From the NCBI RefSeq assembly GCF_900169265.1, contig NZ_FXYX01000004.1, forward strand, positions 110,299 to 174,298: a DNA stretch of 64,000 nucleotides, given 5' to 3'. Every line of letters begins with the position of its first letter. Position 1 is the first letter of the stretch. Source of the stretch: Brevibacterium iodinum ATCC 49514 (GTDB lineage Bacteria; Actinomycetota; Actinomycetes; Actinomycetales; Brevibacteriaceae). Shown here one piece after another: positions 7,206-18,203 of the stretch. The position numbers were made by a program, and so were the translations under genes. The notes beneath the pieces are model-generated. The model made no database searches. It saw only the letters and a list, made by a program, of their open reading frames with translations, and was not told where the DNA came from.

Positions 7206-8750
7206 ATGATCAGATTCATCCTCCGACGATTGCTGTCGACGGCGCTCGTGCTTCTCGTCGTCACCTTCGTCCTCTACCTGCTGCTCAACGTCGCCCTCGA
7301 CTTCTTCTGGGATCTTCGTTCGAGCACCTCACCGAACATCGAGGCTCTCTACGAGTCGCGTCGTCGTCTCCTTGACCTCGATACCCCTGCGATCGTTCGC
7401 TACTTCAAGTGGCTGGCAGGAGTCGGCGGCTGCGCCATCGGCCAATGTGACTTCGGCATCGCCTGGAAGTCCGGCCAAGAAGTCACCGAACAGCTGCAGG
7501 GCGCGATCATCAATACGATCAAGCTCATCACCGCCTCGACGATCGTTGCCATCATCCTCGGCATCGCCGTGGGCATGATCTCGGCGATCCGCCAGTACTC
7601 TGGCTTCGACTACTTCATCACCTTCGTCTCGTTCCTCCTCTATTCGCTGCCCGTCTTCTGGGTGGCGGTGCTGCTCAAGCAGTACGGAGCGATCGACATC
7701 AACAACTTCATCAACGATCCGACCTTGGAATCCTGGTGGCCGATCATCATCGGCTGTGTGGCCATGGGGCTGTTCTGGATGGGTGCGCTCGGCGGCAGCG
7801 CGAAGCGTCGCGTGATCACCTTCGTCGCCGCAGCAGTCATCACCTTCGGCACCATCTACTACATCCTCGCCAGCGGCTGGATGCAGCACCCGACGATCGG
7901 CCTCCTCGGCGTGGTCGTCATCGGCGCCGGTGCGGCCATCGTCATGACGTACCTGTCGACGGGCCTGAAGAACCGCCGCGTGCTCTATGCCACACTCAGC
8001 ACGGTGGCCGTCGGCGCGCTGCTCTACTGGCCGCTGATGAACCTCTTCTACTACGTCGACATGAACTGGCTGTGGATGTTCGGGCTCTTCATCGTTGCGA
8101 TCGCCGTCGCCGTCGGCATCGGTCTGGCATTCCGCGGCCCGGATCCCTGGGATACCGCGCGCACGACGAGCTTCACGGCCATCATCGTGGCAGTACTCAT
8201 CTTCGCCGACAAAGTGCTGCAGGGCTGGCAGGAGTATTCGGACGACCCGGCCATCAACAATCGTCCGATCGCGACGATCGGTGCATCGGCGCCGAATATC
8301 GACGGCGACTTCTGGATCACGAACCTCGACTCGTTCACTCACCTGCTGCTGCCGTCGATCGCTCTCGTCCTCATCTCCTTCGCCTCGTACACCCGTTATA
8401 CCCGCGGTTCGATGCTCGAGGTGTTGGGCCAGGACTACATCCGCACGGCACGAGCCAAAGGTCTCAACGAACGTACGGTGATCATGCGGCACGCTATGCG
8501 CAATGCGCTGCTGCCATTGGCCTCGGTCGTTCCCGTCGACATCATCACGATGATCGGCGGCGCCGTCATCACGGAGACGATCTTCGGCTGGAACGGCATG
8601 GGCAAGCTCTTCATCGACTCGCTGAGACAGGCAGAGCTCGACCCGGTCATGGCCTACATCCTGATCACAGGCCTGCTCGCTATCATCGCCAACCTGGTCG
8701 CGGACTTCCTCTATGCCGTCCTCGACCCGAGAATCCGAGTGAACGCATGA
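7206..8750 (+). CDS. ABC transporter permease, DppB/OppB type, 514 aa with extra membrane block
   Basis: The N-terminal MIRFILRRLLSTALVLLVV segment, the EAA loop (EVLGQDYIRTARAKGLNERT, about 405-424) and the C-terminal TETIFGWNGMGKL motif identify the first permease subunit of a dipeptide/oligopeptide importer. It pairs with the next gene to form the membrane channel. The protein is much longer than the usual 310-340 residues: an insertion from about 175 to 345 carries roughly four to five additional hydrophobic segments between the core helices. GGAAG about 10 nt before the ATG serves as ribosome binding site. Its TGA overlaps the next ATG (ATGA). Confidence 0.9.
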   Translation: MIRFILRRLLSTALVLLVVTFVLYLLLNVALDFFWDLRSSTSPNIEALYESRRRLLDLDTPAIVRYFKWLAGVGGCAIGQCDFGIAWKSGQEVTEQLQGAIINTIKLITASTIVAIILGIAVGMISAIRQYSGFDYFITFVSFLLYSLPVFWVAVLLKQYGAIDINNFINDPTLESWWPIIIGCVAMGLFWMGALGGSAKRRVITFVAAAVITFGTIYYILASGWMQHPTIGLLGVVVIGAGAAIVMTYLSTGLKNRRVLYATLSTVAVGALLYWPLMNLFYYVDMNWLWMFGLFIVAIAVAVGIGLAFRGPDPWDTARTTSFTAIIVAVLIFADKVLQGWQEYSDDPAINNRPIATIGASAPNIDGDFWITNLDSFTHLLLPSIALVLISFASYTRYTRGSMLEVLGQDYIRTARAKGLNERTVIMRHAMRNALLPLASVVPVDIITMIGGAVITETIFGWNGMGKLFIDSLRQAELDPVMAYILITGLLAIIANLVADFLYAVLDPRIRVNA

Positions 8751-9778
8751 GTACTGACAACGACAAACAGAACGCTCTCGCCCTCGACGAAGTCGGGGAC
8801 AACGCGATCGAGTCGAAGGAAACCGAGGGTCTCTCCCAGGGCAAGATCGTCCTGCGCAAGTTCCTTCGTCACAAGGGCGCGATGATCTCCATCGTCGTCC
8901 TTGTGCTCGTGGCCATCTTCGCCTTCAGCGCACAGGGATTTGCGGGAATTCCCGGTTGGTGGAAGTTCAGCCATACGGCGTCCGGGCCCGTGGTCAACCC
9001 CGGCGGAGCCCCGACCTGGTCGTTCGCGAACTTCTTCTCACTCGGCGATCACCCCTTCGGTCAGGACGAGATCGGTCGTGACAACTTCGCCCGAGTGATG
9101 AAGGGGACGCAGATCTCTCTCGTCGTCATGTTCATCATCGGCATCGTCTGCCTGATCATCGGCACGGTCATCGGTGCTGTTGCGGGCTACTACCGCGGTT
9201 GGGTCGATTCGGTGCTCATGCGCATCACCGACGGCTTCGTCATCCTTCCTGTCATCGTGGTCGGATCGATCCTCGGCGTCTTGGTCGGAGGTGCGAACGG
9301 CCCGCTCCTTGGTGTGGCGCTGGGTTGCATCCTCTGGGTGGGTCTTGCCCGTCTCGTCCGCGGTGACTTCATGTCGCTGCGCGAACGGGAGTTCGTCGAT
9401 TCGGCCCGCGTGGCCGGCGCCAGCGACTTCCGGATCATGTTCAAGCACATGCTGCCCAATGCTATGGGCGTCATCATCGTCAACACGACGCTGATCATGA
9501 GTCAGGCGATCGTGCTCGAAGCCTCGCTGAGCTACCTCGGCTTCGGCATCAAACCGCCCGGCATCTCGTTGGGACAGCTCATCAGCGAATACCAGACCTC
9601 CTTCGCCACTCGTCCGTGGCTGTTCTGGTGGCCCGGCCTGTTCATCATCGTCATCGCTCTGTGTGTGAACTTCATCGGCGACGGTCTGCGCGACGCGTTC
9701 GATCCGCGGATGAAGACCATCCCGAGCTGGAGGAAGATGAAGAAGGCCGAGCGCATGGCACAGAAGGAGGCGAAGTGA
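8747..9778 (+). CDS. ABC transporter permease, DppC/OppC type, 343 aa
   Basis: The start is the ATG of the ATGA overlap with the previous gene, giving tight translational coupling. The protein has a short polar N-terminus, a first membrane helix (MISIVVLVLVAIFAFSA, about 47-63), the OppC-type HPFGQDEIGRDNFARVM motif, and an EAA loop (EFVDSARVAGASDFRIMFKH). The C-terminal membrane region contains SLGQLISEY and GDGLRDAFDPRMK. It forms the second half of the membrane channel. It ends in TGATG, shared with the next start. Confidence 0.92.
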   Translation: MSTDNDKQNALALDEVGDNAIESKETEGLSQGKIVLRKFLRHKGAMISIVVLVLVAIFAFSAQGFAGIPGWWKFSHTASGPVVNPGGAPTWSFANFFSLGDHPFGQDEIGRDNFARVMKGTQISLVVMFIIGIVCLIIGTVIGAVAGYYRGWVDSVLMRITDGFVILPVIVVGSILGVLVGGANGPLLGVALGCILWVGLARLVRGDFMSLREREFVDSARVAGASDFRIMFKHMLPNAMGVIIVNTTLIMSQAIVLEASLSYLGFGIKPPGISLGQLISEYQTSFATRPWLFWWPGLFIIVIALCVNFIGDGLRDAFDPRMKTIPSWRKMKKAERMAQKEAK

Positions 9779-11700
9779 TGGCTGAGAAGAAAGCAGACGC
9801 CCAGTCGAAGAAGGGCTCCCCGATCCTCGAGGTCAATGACCTCGGAGTCCAGTTCTGGGTCAGTGACGAATGGTGGATGGCCGCCGAACACCTCGACTAC
9901 ACGGTCAATGCCGGCGAGGTTCTGGCGATCGTCGGCGAGTCCGGTTCGGGCAAGTCGCAGTCGAGCATGTCTCTGCTCGGTCTCCTGCCGAGCAACGGCC
10001 GTGCGACCGGCTCAGCCAAGCTCAACGGACGTGAACTCATCGGCATGCCGCCGGAGAAGATGCAGGCCGTGCGCGGCAACGACATCTCCGTGATCTTCCA
10101 GGAGCCGATGACTGCGCTCAACCCGGTCTACACCGCTGGGTACCAGATCGTGGAGACGCTGCGCGTCCACCTCGACATCGGTCCCAGTGAGGCGAAGCAA
10201 CGGGCGCTCGAGCTCATGCGGCTGGTGGAGATTCCTGATCCGGAGGATCGGTTCCATTCGTTCCCGCACCAGCTCTCCGGCGGTCAGCGTCAGCGCATCA
10301 TGATCGCGCAGGCACTGGCCTGCCAGCCGAAGCTACTCATCGCCGATGAGCCGACTACCGCGCTCGACGTCACGGTGCAGGCCGAGATCCTCAAGCTCAT
10401 GCGCGAACTGAAGTCGAAGCTCGACGCGGGCATCATCCTCATCACGCACGATATGGGCGTGGTGGCGGATATGGCAGACCGCATCATCGTCATGCGCGCC
10501 GGCAAGGTGGTTGAATCGGGTACCGCGGAGGAGATCTTCTACAACCCGCAGCACCCCTATACGAAGCAGCTCCTCGAGGCTGTGCCCCACCTCGGCGCGG
10601 GAACCGACAGCGAAGCATTCGGCGGCAGCATCGACGATGTCGAAGCCTCGCTGTCCGATATCACCTCCGATCAGGCGTCGCACGCCGATGACCCGGTCGG
10701 CCAGCCGGACGCCGGGGCCGGCGGCGAAGGTCTCTCCGAGGCAGGGGCCGCCGATATGGCCGTGGCCGAGGCGCGTGCTCAGGTGACCGCGCAGGACCGT
10801 CCCGAGATCGAGATGGACTCCACGGAGACGTACTACCATCCCGGTTCGCAGGCGGACTTCTCGAAGCCCTCTGCCCTGCAGCTGCGCGATGCCGCGATCG
10901 AGTACCCCGCGATCGGACGGAAGAAGGCCTTCCGCGCCGCTCACCACATCAATCTCATGATCGCCCCCGGCGAAGTCGTGGGCCTGGTGGGGGAGTCGGG
11001 GTCGGGTAAGACCACGATCGGACGCGCAGCTCTGGGACTGCTGCCCACCGTCGAAGGCGACATGGTCGTCAACGGCACGAGCATCAAGGGCCTGAGCAAT
11101 AAGCAGATGAGGCCCCTGCGCAAGGAAGTCGGGATCGTGTTCCAGGATCCCGGTTCCTCGCTCAATCCGCGACTGCCGGTCGGGGAGTCGATCGGTGAGC
11201 CGCTCTACCTCCACGAGGGGATGAAAGGGCCGGCGCTGAGCAAGCGGGTCGAGGAGCTGCTGACTGCGGTCGAACTGCCCACCTCGATGCGCAACCGCTA
11301 TCCGCATGAGCTCTCCGGCGGTCAGCGTCAGCGCATCGGCATCGCCCGTGCCCTGACCCTGCGACCGAAGCTGCTCATCGCCGATGAGCCGACATCCGCG
11401 CTCGACGTGTCCGTGCAGGCGAAGGTCCTCGACCTGTTCGAAGGCCTGCAGAAGGAATACGGTTTCGCGTGTCTGTTCATCAGCCACGACCTGGCCGTGG
11501 TCGAACGCATCGCCGAGCGCATCGCGGTGATGCGCCACGGCTACCTCGTCGAGATCGGCAAGTCCTCACAGGTCGTGTCGAACCCCGTCCACCCGTACAC
11601 ACAGCGTCTGCTGTCGGCGGTTCCGGTTCCGGATCCGAAGGAGCAGCGCAAGCGTCGGGAGGCCAGGGACGCGGTCCTCGAGGCCACGATGAACGCCTGA
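9778..11700 (+). CDS. Fused dual ATPase of the oligopeptide ABC transporter, 640 aa
   Basis: Two complete nucleotide-binding domains sit in one chain, equivalent to OppD plus OppF. Domain 1 has Walker A GESGSGKS (53-60), signature LSGGQ (166-170) and Walker B LLIADEP. An acidic, Ala/Gly-rich linker spans about 272-360. Domain 2 has Walker A GESGSGKT (404-411), a second LSGGQ and a second LLIADEP. Each domain ends with the oligopeptide-transporter tail NPxHPYT (NPQHPYT and NPVHPYT). It energises import by the two preceding permeases. It begins inside the stop of the previous gene (TGATG) and is the last gene of the operon, followed by a strong hairpin. Confidence 0.94.
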   Translation: MAEKKADAQSKKGSPILEVNDLGVQFWVSDEWWMAAEHLDYTVNAGEVLAIVGESGSGKSQSSMSLLGLLPSNGRATGSAKLNGRELIGMPPEKMQAVRGNDISVIFQEPMTALNPVYTAGYQIVETLRVHLDIGPSEAKQRALELMRLVEIPDPEDRFHSFPHQLSGGQRQRIMIAQALACQPKLLIADEPTTALDVTVQAEILKLMRELKSKLDAGIILITHDMGVVADMADRIIVMRAGKVVESGTAEEIFYNPQHPYTKQLLEAVPHLGAGTDSEAFGGSIDDVEASLSDITSDQASHADDPVGQPDAGAGGEGLSEAGAADMAVAEARAQVTAQDRPEIEMDSTETYYHPGSQADFSKPSALQLRDAAIEYPAIGRKKAFRAAHHINLMIAPGEVVGLVGESGSGKTTIGRAALGLLPTVEGDMVVNGTSIKGLSNKQMRPLRKEVGIVFQDPGSSLNPRLPVGESIGEPLYLHEGMKGPALSKRVEELLTAVELPTSMRNRYPHELSGGQRQRIGIARALTLRPKLLIADEPTSALDVSVQAKVLDLFEGLQKEYGFACLFISHDLAVVERIAERIAVMRHGYLVEIGKSSQVVSNPVHPYTQRLLSAVPVPDPKEQRKRREARDAVLEATMNA

Positions 11701-11714
11701 GTGCGCCCAAGCTG

Positions 11715-11749
11715 ACGGCCACCTGCACGCGGAGCGTGCGGGTGGCCGT
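11715..11749 (+). terminator. Terminator of the oligopeptide transporter operon
   Basis: A 16-bp stem (one G-T wobble) with a 3-nt GGA loop: left arm ACGGCCACCTGCACGC at 11715-11730, right arm at 11734-11749. The last base of the stem is the first base of a TATAAT hexamer. Confidence 0.75.
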
Positions 11750-11754
11750 ATAAT
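11749..11754 (+). promoter_or_regulatory. Candidate typA -10 element (TATAAT)
   Basis: An exact TATAAT consensus begins on the last base of the upstream hairpin and lies 51 nt before the typA start. No good -35 is visible; the -35 position would fall inside the hairpin. Confidence 0.5.
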
Positions 11755-11805
11755 TGTCTGTTGGGTCCGGGCTGGACCAATCTCTCTATCTCAAAAAGGT
11801 TCTTG

Positions 11806-13716
<1,911 letters not shown>

Positions 13717-13768
13717 GCCGGAATCCTCGATCCGGCAGCACCGAATGACCTCGAGCACCCAGGAACCA

Positions 13769-15088
13769 ATGACTGTTACGCCACGCGTCCTCTTCGTGCA
13801 CGCTCATCCCGACGATGAGACGATCACGACAGGCGGCACGATCGCCGAATTGGTCTCCGAGGGTGCCGAGGTCATGGTGCTCACCGCCACCCGCGGTGAG
13901 GGCGGCGAGGTCATCCCCGCAGAGCTGAAGCGACTCGAGGGCGACCGGGCCGGTCTCGCCCGGGTCCGGGAGCAGGAGATCGCCGAGGCGATGCGTGCTC
14001 TCGGCGTGCGCATGCACACCTTCCTCGGCGGGACCACGCGCACCTTCGAGGATTCGGGCATGGAATGGGGACCGGACGGTCACGCTCGACCCGCGTCATC
14101 GATGACCGACAATGCTCTGTGCGCAACTGACATCACGACGGTGGCCAGACACATCGCCGCTGTCATCGACGCCTTCGAACCGCATGCGATCATCACCTAT
14201 GCCGCCAACGGGGGCTATGGTCACCCCGACCATGTGCGGGTGCACGAGGCCACGACTGCGGCATTCGACTTCGCCGAATGGCGGACCGGTCGGCTGCTCT
14301 ACGTCGACACCCCCACCGAGGTTGCCCGCCGTTCGTTCGACCCGCACCAGGCAGGCTTCGCAGGCACCGGATTCGCCCCCGTCGACACGATCCCGGCCAA
14401 ACCGCCGGTCGGCCAGATCGTCATCGACCAGGACGTCAGCGCGGTGCTGCCGGCGAAACGGGCAGCACTGGAGGCCCACCGCACCCAAGTGAGTGTCGCC
14501 GGCGGCTTCTTCGCCTTGTCGAACGGTGTGGGTCAGAAGATCGGCGACCGTGAATACTTCTCTATCGGAGCCGGGGCGCCGATCCCGTCCGAGATGCTCA
14601 ACGCCGGTTTCGCCCCGCACGTGCTCACCGGCCTCGACATCGCAGCTGTCGAAGCTCAGGAGAATACAGCGGCTCAGCCCCTGCGACGAAGTCGCGCACC
14701 GCGGAAGCCGGGAATCTTCGCCTACCTCCACTCCGCTGTGCTCGGACTGCTCATCGCCTTCCTCGGCACCATGCAGCACCTCAACGTCACGGTGGTCAAC
14801 CTCGGTGAGACCCCGATCATCCTGCCATGGGGGCTCGTGCTGGCCCTGGCTCTGGCCGCGGCCGGGCTGTGGCACCTGAAGTCGATGTATCGCAGCAGCG
14901 CTCCGATGTTGGTCGCCGCCGTGATCATCGCCGTACTGTCCTTCGTCTTCGGCCAGCCCAAGTGGCTGCCCGGCGCCGATATGATCGTCACCGGACTGCT
15001 GCGTTCCGTTGTGTGGCTGCTCGGACCGATGGTCCTGGCTGCTGTCTTCTCCTTCATCAACGTGCGCGGGCACGATCGCACTCGCTAG
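13769..15088 (+). CDS. mshB: MshB-type GlcNAc-inositol deacetylase fused to a membrane domain, 439 aa
   Basis: Residues 1-300 are a PIG-L/LmbE deacetylase. AHPDDE places the zinc ligands at H13 and D16, the same numbers as in the M. tuberculosis enzyme, which supports the start at 13769 (AGGA 4 nt upstream). The third ligand is H155 in GYGHPDH. MshB removes acetate from GlcNAc-Ins in mycothiol synthesis. After a basic linker (about 295-310) comes a tail of about 130 residues with four hydrophobic helices ending in INVRGHDRTR. In mycobacteria a separate small membrane protein gene (Rv1171, from memory) follows mshB, so this looks like a fusion of the two neighbours. The related deacetylase Mca is a less likely alternative because synteny favours mshB. 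Confidence 0.85.
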   Translation: MTVTPRVLFVHAHPDDETITTGGTIAELVSEGAEVMVLTATRGEGGEVIPAELKRLEGDRAGLARVREQEIAEAMRALGVRMHTFLGGTTRTFEDSGMEWGPDGHARPASSMTDNALCATDITTVARHIAAVIDAFEPHAIITYAANGGYGHPDHVRVHEATTAAFDFAEWRTGRLLYVDTPTEVARRSFDPHQAGFAGTGFAPVDTIPAKPPVGQIVIDQDVSAVLPAKRAALEAHRTQVSVAGGFFALSNGVGQKIGDREYFSIGAGAPIPSEMLNAGFAPHVLTGLDIAAVEAQENTAAQPLRRSRAPRKPGIFAYLHSAVLGLLIAFLGTMQHLNVTVVNLGETPIILPWGLVLALALAAAGLWHLKSMYRSSAPMLVAAVIIAVLSFVFGQPKWLPGADMIVTGLLRSVVWLLGPMVLAAVFSFINVRGHDRTR

Positions 15089-15091
15089 ACT
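15086..15091 (+). promoter_or_regulatory. Candidate -10 (TAGACT) for the VanW-family gene
   Basis: TAGACT, whose first three bases are the TAG stop codon of mshB. It would start a leader of about 40 nt before the next gene. Confidence 0.35.
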
Positions 15092-15136
15092 CGTGCGAAC
15101 CGCACCGAATCAGTCGTTATCGACACCCTCGGGAGA

Positions 15137-16894
15137 ATGATGCCGACCAATACCATGTCCGACGGAACCTCGAACGCCGGCGGGCCCGACCCGTCCGGCA
15201 GCGCTGCCCGGAAGAAGATCTGGCCCTTCATTCTCCTGGCCGTTCTCGTGCTGGCCGCCATCTACGTAGTGATCGGCTTCTTCAGCGGTCGTATGCTCGC
15301 ACCGGGAACGACCGTGGCCGGAATCGACATCGGCGGCAAGTCCGCAGCAGACGCCGAGAACACCCTGCGCAACGACCTGCGCGAGGACGCGGAGAAGGCC
15401 ATCGTCTTAAAGGCCGGAGAGCCGACGGCGAAGCTCGACCCGGAGAAGGCCGGAATCACCTTCGACTCGGAAGCGACAGTCGAGCGCATCACCGGCTTCA
15501 GCCTCGACCCCACCGTCATCTGGAACCGCCTGTTCGGCGAAGACGAGGTCGATCCCGTCATCAAGGTCGACGAGGAGAAGTTCGACAAGGAAACCGCGAA
15601 GGTCACGGAATCCCTGGCCGTCGATCCCAAAGACGCCGAACTCGAGTTCGACAAGACCACACCGAAGGTGAAGGACGGCAAGAAGGGCCAGACCGTCGAC
15701 ACCGCCGCCGTGCGCACCGCCGTCGCCGATCATTGGCTGCGCATCGAGGATGCTCTCCCGGTCAGTCCGACGAGCGTCGATCCCGATATCACCACGTCCG
15801 AAGCCGAAGACATGGCCGACGGATTCGCGAAGGACGCCGTGAGAAAGGACCTCACTATCACGGCGAAGCCTGCGAAGGATGCGGACTCGGAGGTCAAGGG
15901 CGGTGATCTCACCGTGTCCCCGAAGACCGTCGCGAAGACTCTGACGTTCAAAGCCGAGGACTCGAAGCTCAAGCCTGTCTTCGATCAGGAGGCTCTGCAG
16001 AAGGCCGTGTTGGCCGCGAACAAGGACATCGGACGACCGGCCGAAGACGCGAGTTTCGAGATCAAGGACGGCAAGCCCGAGGTCGTGCCATCCCGCAATG
16101 GAATCGGAATCAAGGCCAAGGAACTGACCGGCGCGGTCACCGACGCCATCAACGGCAAGGAGGACAAGCCCAAGGTGACACTGGCCTCGGTCAAACCCGA
16201 GTTCACGACGAAGGACGCGAAGAAGGCCGATGTCTCCGACACCGTGTCCCACTTCTCCACCGGCTACAGCTCCGAACCCAACCGCGATACTAACCTGCGG
16301 GTGGCTGCGAAGAGGGTCTCCGGCACGGTTCTCAAGCCCGGTGAGCAGTTCTCCCTCAACGAAGCTCTGGGCCAGCGCACCGCCGCAAACGGCTACAAAC
16401 CTGCCGGCGTGATCGCCGAAGGGCAGATGAAGGAAGACTACGGCGGCGGCGTCTCACAGGTGTCGACGACCCTGTTCAATGCGGCGTTCTTCGCCGGCTT
16501 CGAACTCGACGAACACCAGGCGCATTCGCGCTATATCTCCCGCTACCCGGAGGGCCGCGAGTCGACCCTCGACTGGTCATCGATCGATATGAAGTTCACG
16601 AACAACTCGAAGACTCCGGTCGTCCTCGACATGTACCTCAAAGACGGAGAGGTCCACGCGAAGGTCTTCGGCGTCAAGAAGTACGATGTGACGGCCGACG
16701 CCTCGGATCGGTTCAACCACACGTCACCAGGGTCGGTCACCGAAAGCGGGCCTTCTTGCTCCCCTCAGTCGCCGAAGGGCGGCTGGTCGATCCGGATCAC
16801 CCGGACCATGAAAGACATCGCTTCGGGTCAGACCACGAAGGACGGCTTCACCACGGTCTACCGGCCGGTGAACAAGGTCGAGTGCAAGGGCTGA
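15137..16894 (+). CDS. VanW-family protein with peptidoglycan-binding repeats, 585 aa
   Basis: A short cytoplasmic tail is followed by one membrane helix (IWPFILLAVLVLAAIYVVIG, about 29-48) and a large extracellular part. Two repeat units of the PG_binding_4 type (GIDIGGKSAADAENTLRNDL near 62-81 and a later KAEDSKLKPVFDQEALQKAV unit) precede a C-terminal VanW domain (FSTGYSSEPNRDTNLRVAAK to DYGGGVSQVSTTLFNAAFFA). VanW domains are related to L,D-transpeptidase-associated regions and their biochemical role is unsettled. The protein is probably a cell-wall-facing anchored factor. GGGAG lies just before tandem ATGs at 15137 and 15140, and either could be used. It converges with the GNAT gene. Confidence 0.85.
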   Translation: MMPTNTMSDGTSNAGGPDPSGSAARKKIWPFILLAVLVLAAIYVVIGFFSGRMLAPGTTVAGIDIGGKSAADAENTLRNDLREDAEKAIVLKAGEPTAKLDPEKAGITFDSEATVERITGFSLDPTVIWNRLFGEDEVDPVIKVDEEKFDKETAKVTESLAVDPKDAELEFDKTTPKVKDGKKGQTVDTAAVRTAVADHWLRIEDALPVSPTSVDPDITTSEAEDMADGFAKDAVRKDLTITAKPAKDADSEVKGGDLTVSPKTVAKTLTFKAEDSKLKPVFDQEALQKAVLAANKDIGRPAEDASFEIKDGKPEVVPSRNGIGIKAKELTGAVTDAINGKEDKPKVTLASVKPEFTTKDAKKADVSDTVSHFSTGYSSEPNRDTNLRVAAKRVSGTVLKPGEQFSLNEALGQRTAANGYKPAGVIAEGQMKEDYGGGVSQVSTTLFNAAFFAGFELDEHQAHSRYISRYPEGRESTLDWSSIDMKFTNNSKTPVVLDMYLKDGEVHAKVFGVKKYDVTADASDRFNHTSPGSVTESGPSCSPQSPKGGWSIRITRTMKDIASGQTTKDGFTTVYRPVNKVECKG

Positions 16895-16927
16895 GCACTC
16901 CCCGCGGGATTCCGGCCGGCTGACCGG

Positions 16928-18013
16928 TCAGCGTGCCTCGGCGTACCAGGACCGGTGACGCACTGTGGCGCCGAGAGAGGCGAAGAGACCCAGCGATGCC
17001 TCATTGCTCGACTCGACGTCGACAAGGTAGGACCTGACCCCGCGTTGAGCGAGCAGTGCTGCCGCGGCTGCGGCCACCGAACGTCCGGCACCGCGTCTCC
17101 GCAGATCGGGACGGGTGATGAGGTTGGTGATGACAGCCCATTTGCTGCGCTCGACCACCCTGCAGGCCGCCACCATGGTTCGGGATCCATCGGGATGCTC
17201 GGCATAGGCGGTGACGAACTCACACGGCTGATCGGCTTCGATGAGCGTCTTGAACGCCTCAGCCGAACCCGGTTCCTCACCGGGGGTGCGCTGCGACGTC
17301 CATGCGGCGAAATGCTCGGAGGTCGGGGCATCGGAGACGTCGACGATCAGCCCGGCCGCAGGCGCCTCGGCGGGGGAAGATGCACCGCCGGCTGCCTCCG
17401 CGGTGGCGCCGGTGAGCAGAAGCGTGGCCTCGGAAGGGGTGTAGCCGCGAGCCGAGAGCAGGGGAGCGAGCCCCTCACATTCTGGTGCCAGCGTCGAGGA
17501 ATCGTCAGCGGAATAGATCTGGACGCGGCTCGGCCTGCCTCGGGCCCGATACCACTCCTCGACGGCATCGAGTCCCTGTTCCCACCCGAGCCCGGTGTCG
17601 GTCACGGGCAGGCAGGAATTGGCGCGCCGGGTCGCGGATTCCGAATGCCGCAGCAGCCAGCCCTTCTGCAGCAGACTGACCTCGGCGGCCGCCTCGGTGC
17701 CTTCGTTGCGCAGATTCTCCACGTGCAGCCAGGACACGTCGTGAGGAAGCCAGGCGGCGGCCGAGATGCGCCGCAGATCCACGGCGGAGACGATCTCATG
17801 CGTGCGCCCGGCCTTCGTCGGAGCCGGGGGCACCTCGTGGACGAGGAGGATCTGGTCGCGAGCGATGCGCAGGGGACCGCGCTTCGTATCGATCTCGAGC
17901 CCCGCCTCGTCGACGGCTGTGACGACGCCGAGGGCATCCGACGTCGAATGGGTGTCACCGGGTGCGAGCGAATACCGCACGACCACTCGTCTGCCGGGCT
18001 GCAGATCGTCCAC
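16928..18013 (-). CDS. GNAT acetyltransferase with N-terminal SH3-like domain, 361 aa
   Basis: The C-terminal third has a GNAT fold. WAVITNLITRPDLRRRGAGR holds the (R/Q)xxGxG/A acetyl-CoA loop and ASLGLFASLGATVRHR the last motif. The first 65 residues (LQPGRRVVVRYSLAPGD to ARDQILLVHEV) resemble the small SH3-like barrel at the N-terminus of the M. tuberculosis Rv0428c-type acetyltransferases, from memory. The acceptor substrate is unknown. The start is GTG 18013, chosen because GGAGGAAGG lies upstream and the protein then begins at the SH3-like barrel; the frame stays open further upstream without coding character. It is divergent from fdxA and convergent with the VanW gene. Confidence 0.8.
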   Translation of the reverse strand: MDDLQPGRRVVVRYSLAPGDTHSTSDALGVVTAVDEAGLEIDTKRGPLRIARDQILLVHEVPPAPTKAGRTHEIVSAVDLRRISAAAWLPHDVSWLHVENLRNEGTEAAAEVSLLQKGWLLRHSESATRRANSCLPVTDTGLGWEQGLDAVEEWYRARGRPSRVQIYSADDSSTLAPECEGLAPLLSARGYTPSEATLLLTGATAEAAGGASSPAEAPAAGLIVDVSDAPTSEHFAAWTSQRTPGEEPGSAEAFKTLIEADQPCEFVTAYAEHPDGSRTMVAACRVVERSKWAVITNLITRPDLRRRGAGRSVAAAAAALLAQRGVRSYLVDVESSNEASLGLFASLGATVRHRSWYAEAR

Positions 18014-18150
18014 TTCTGGCCTTCCTCCGCGAAATTGATGCCCTCCCACCCTATGACACGCACGTCCCGGTCGGGTACAGGCGTGGGCGGGGATGTCAGA
18101 TGCAATGCGAATCACTTGAGACCGGTGGTCACGGGAATCGGGCGAAGGCG

Positions 18151-18156
18151 TATTGT
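18151..18156 (+). promoter_or_regulatory. Candidate -10 (TATTGT) of the fdxA-dapC unit
   Basis: TATTGT lies about 48 nt before the fdxA start in the 190-nt gap to the divergent GNAT gene. No clear -35 was seen. Confidence 0.3.
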
Positions 18157-18203
18157 GGGATGTATATGCGCACCATCTGTGAGTCTTTCGAGGAGTCAGC
18201 CCA

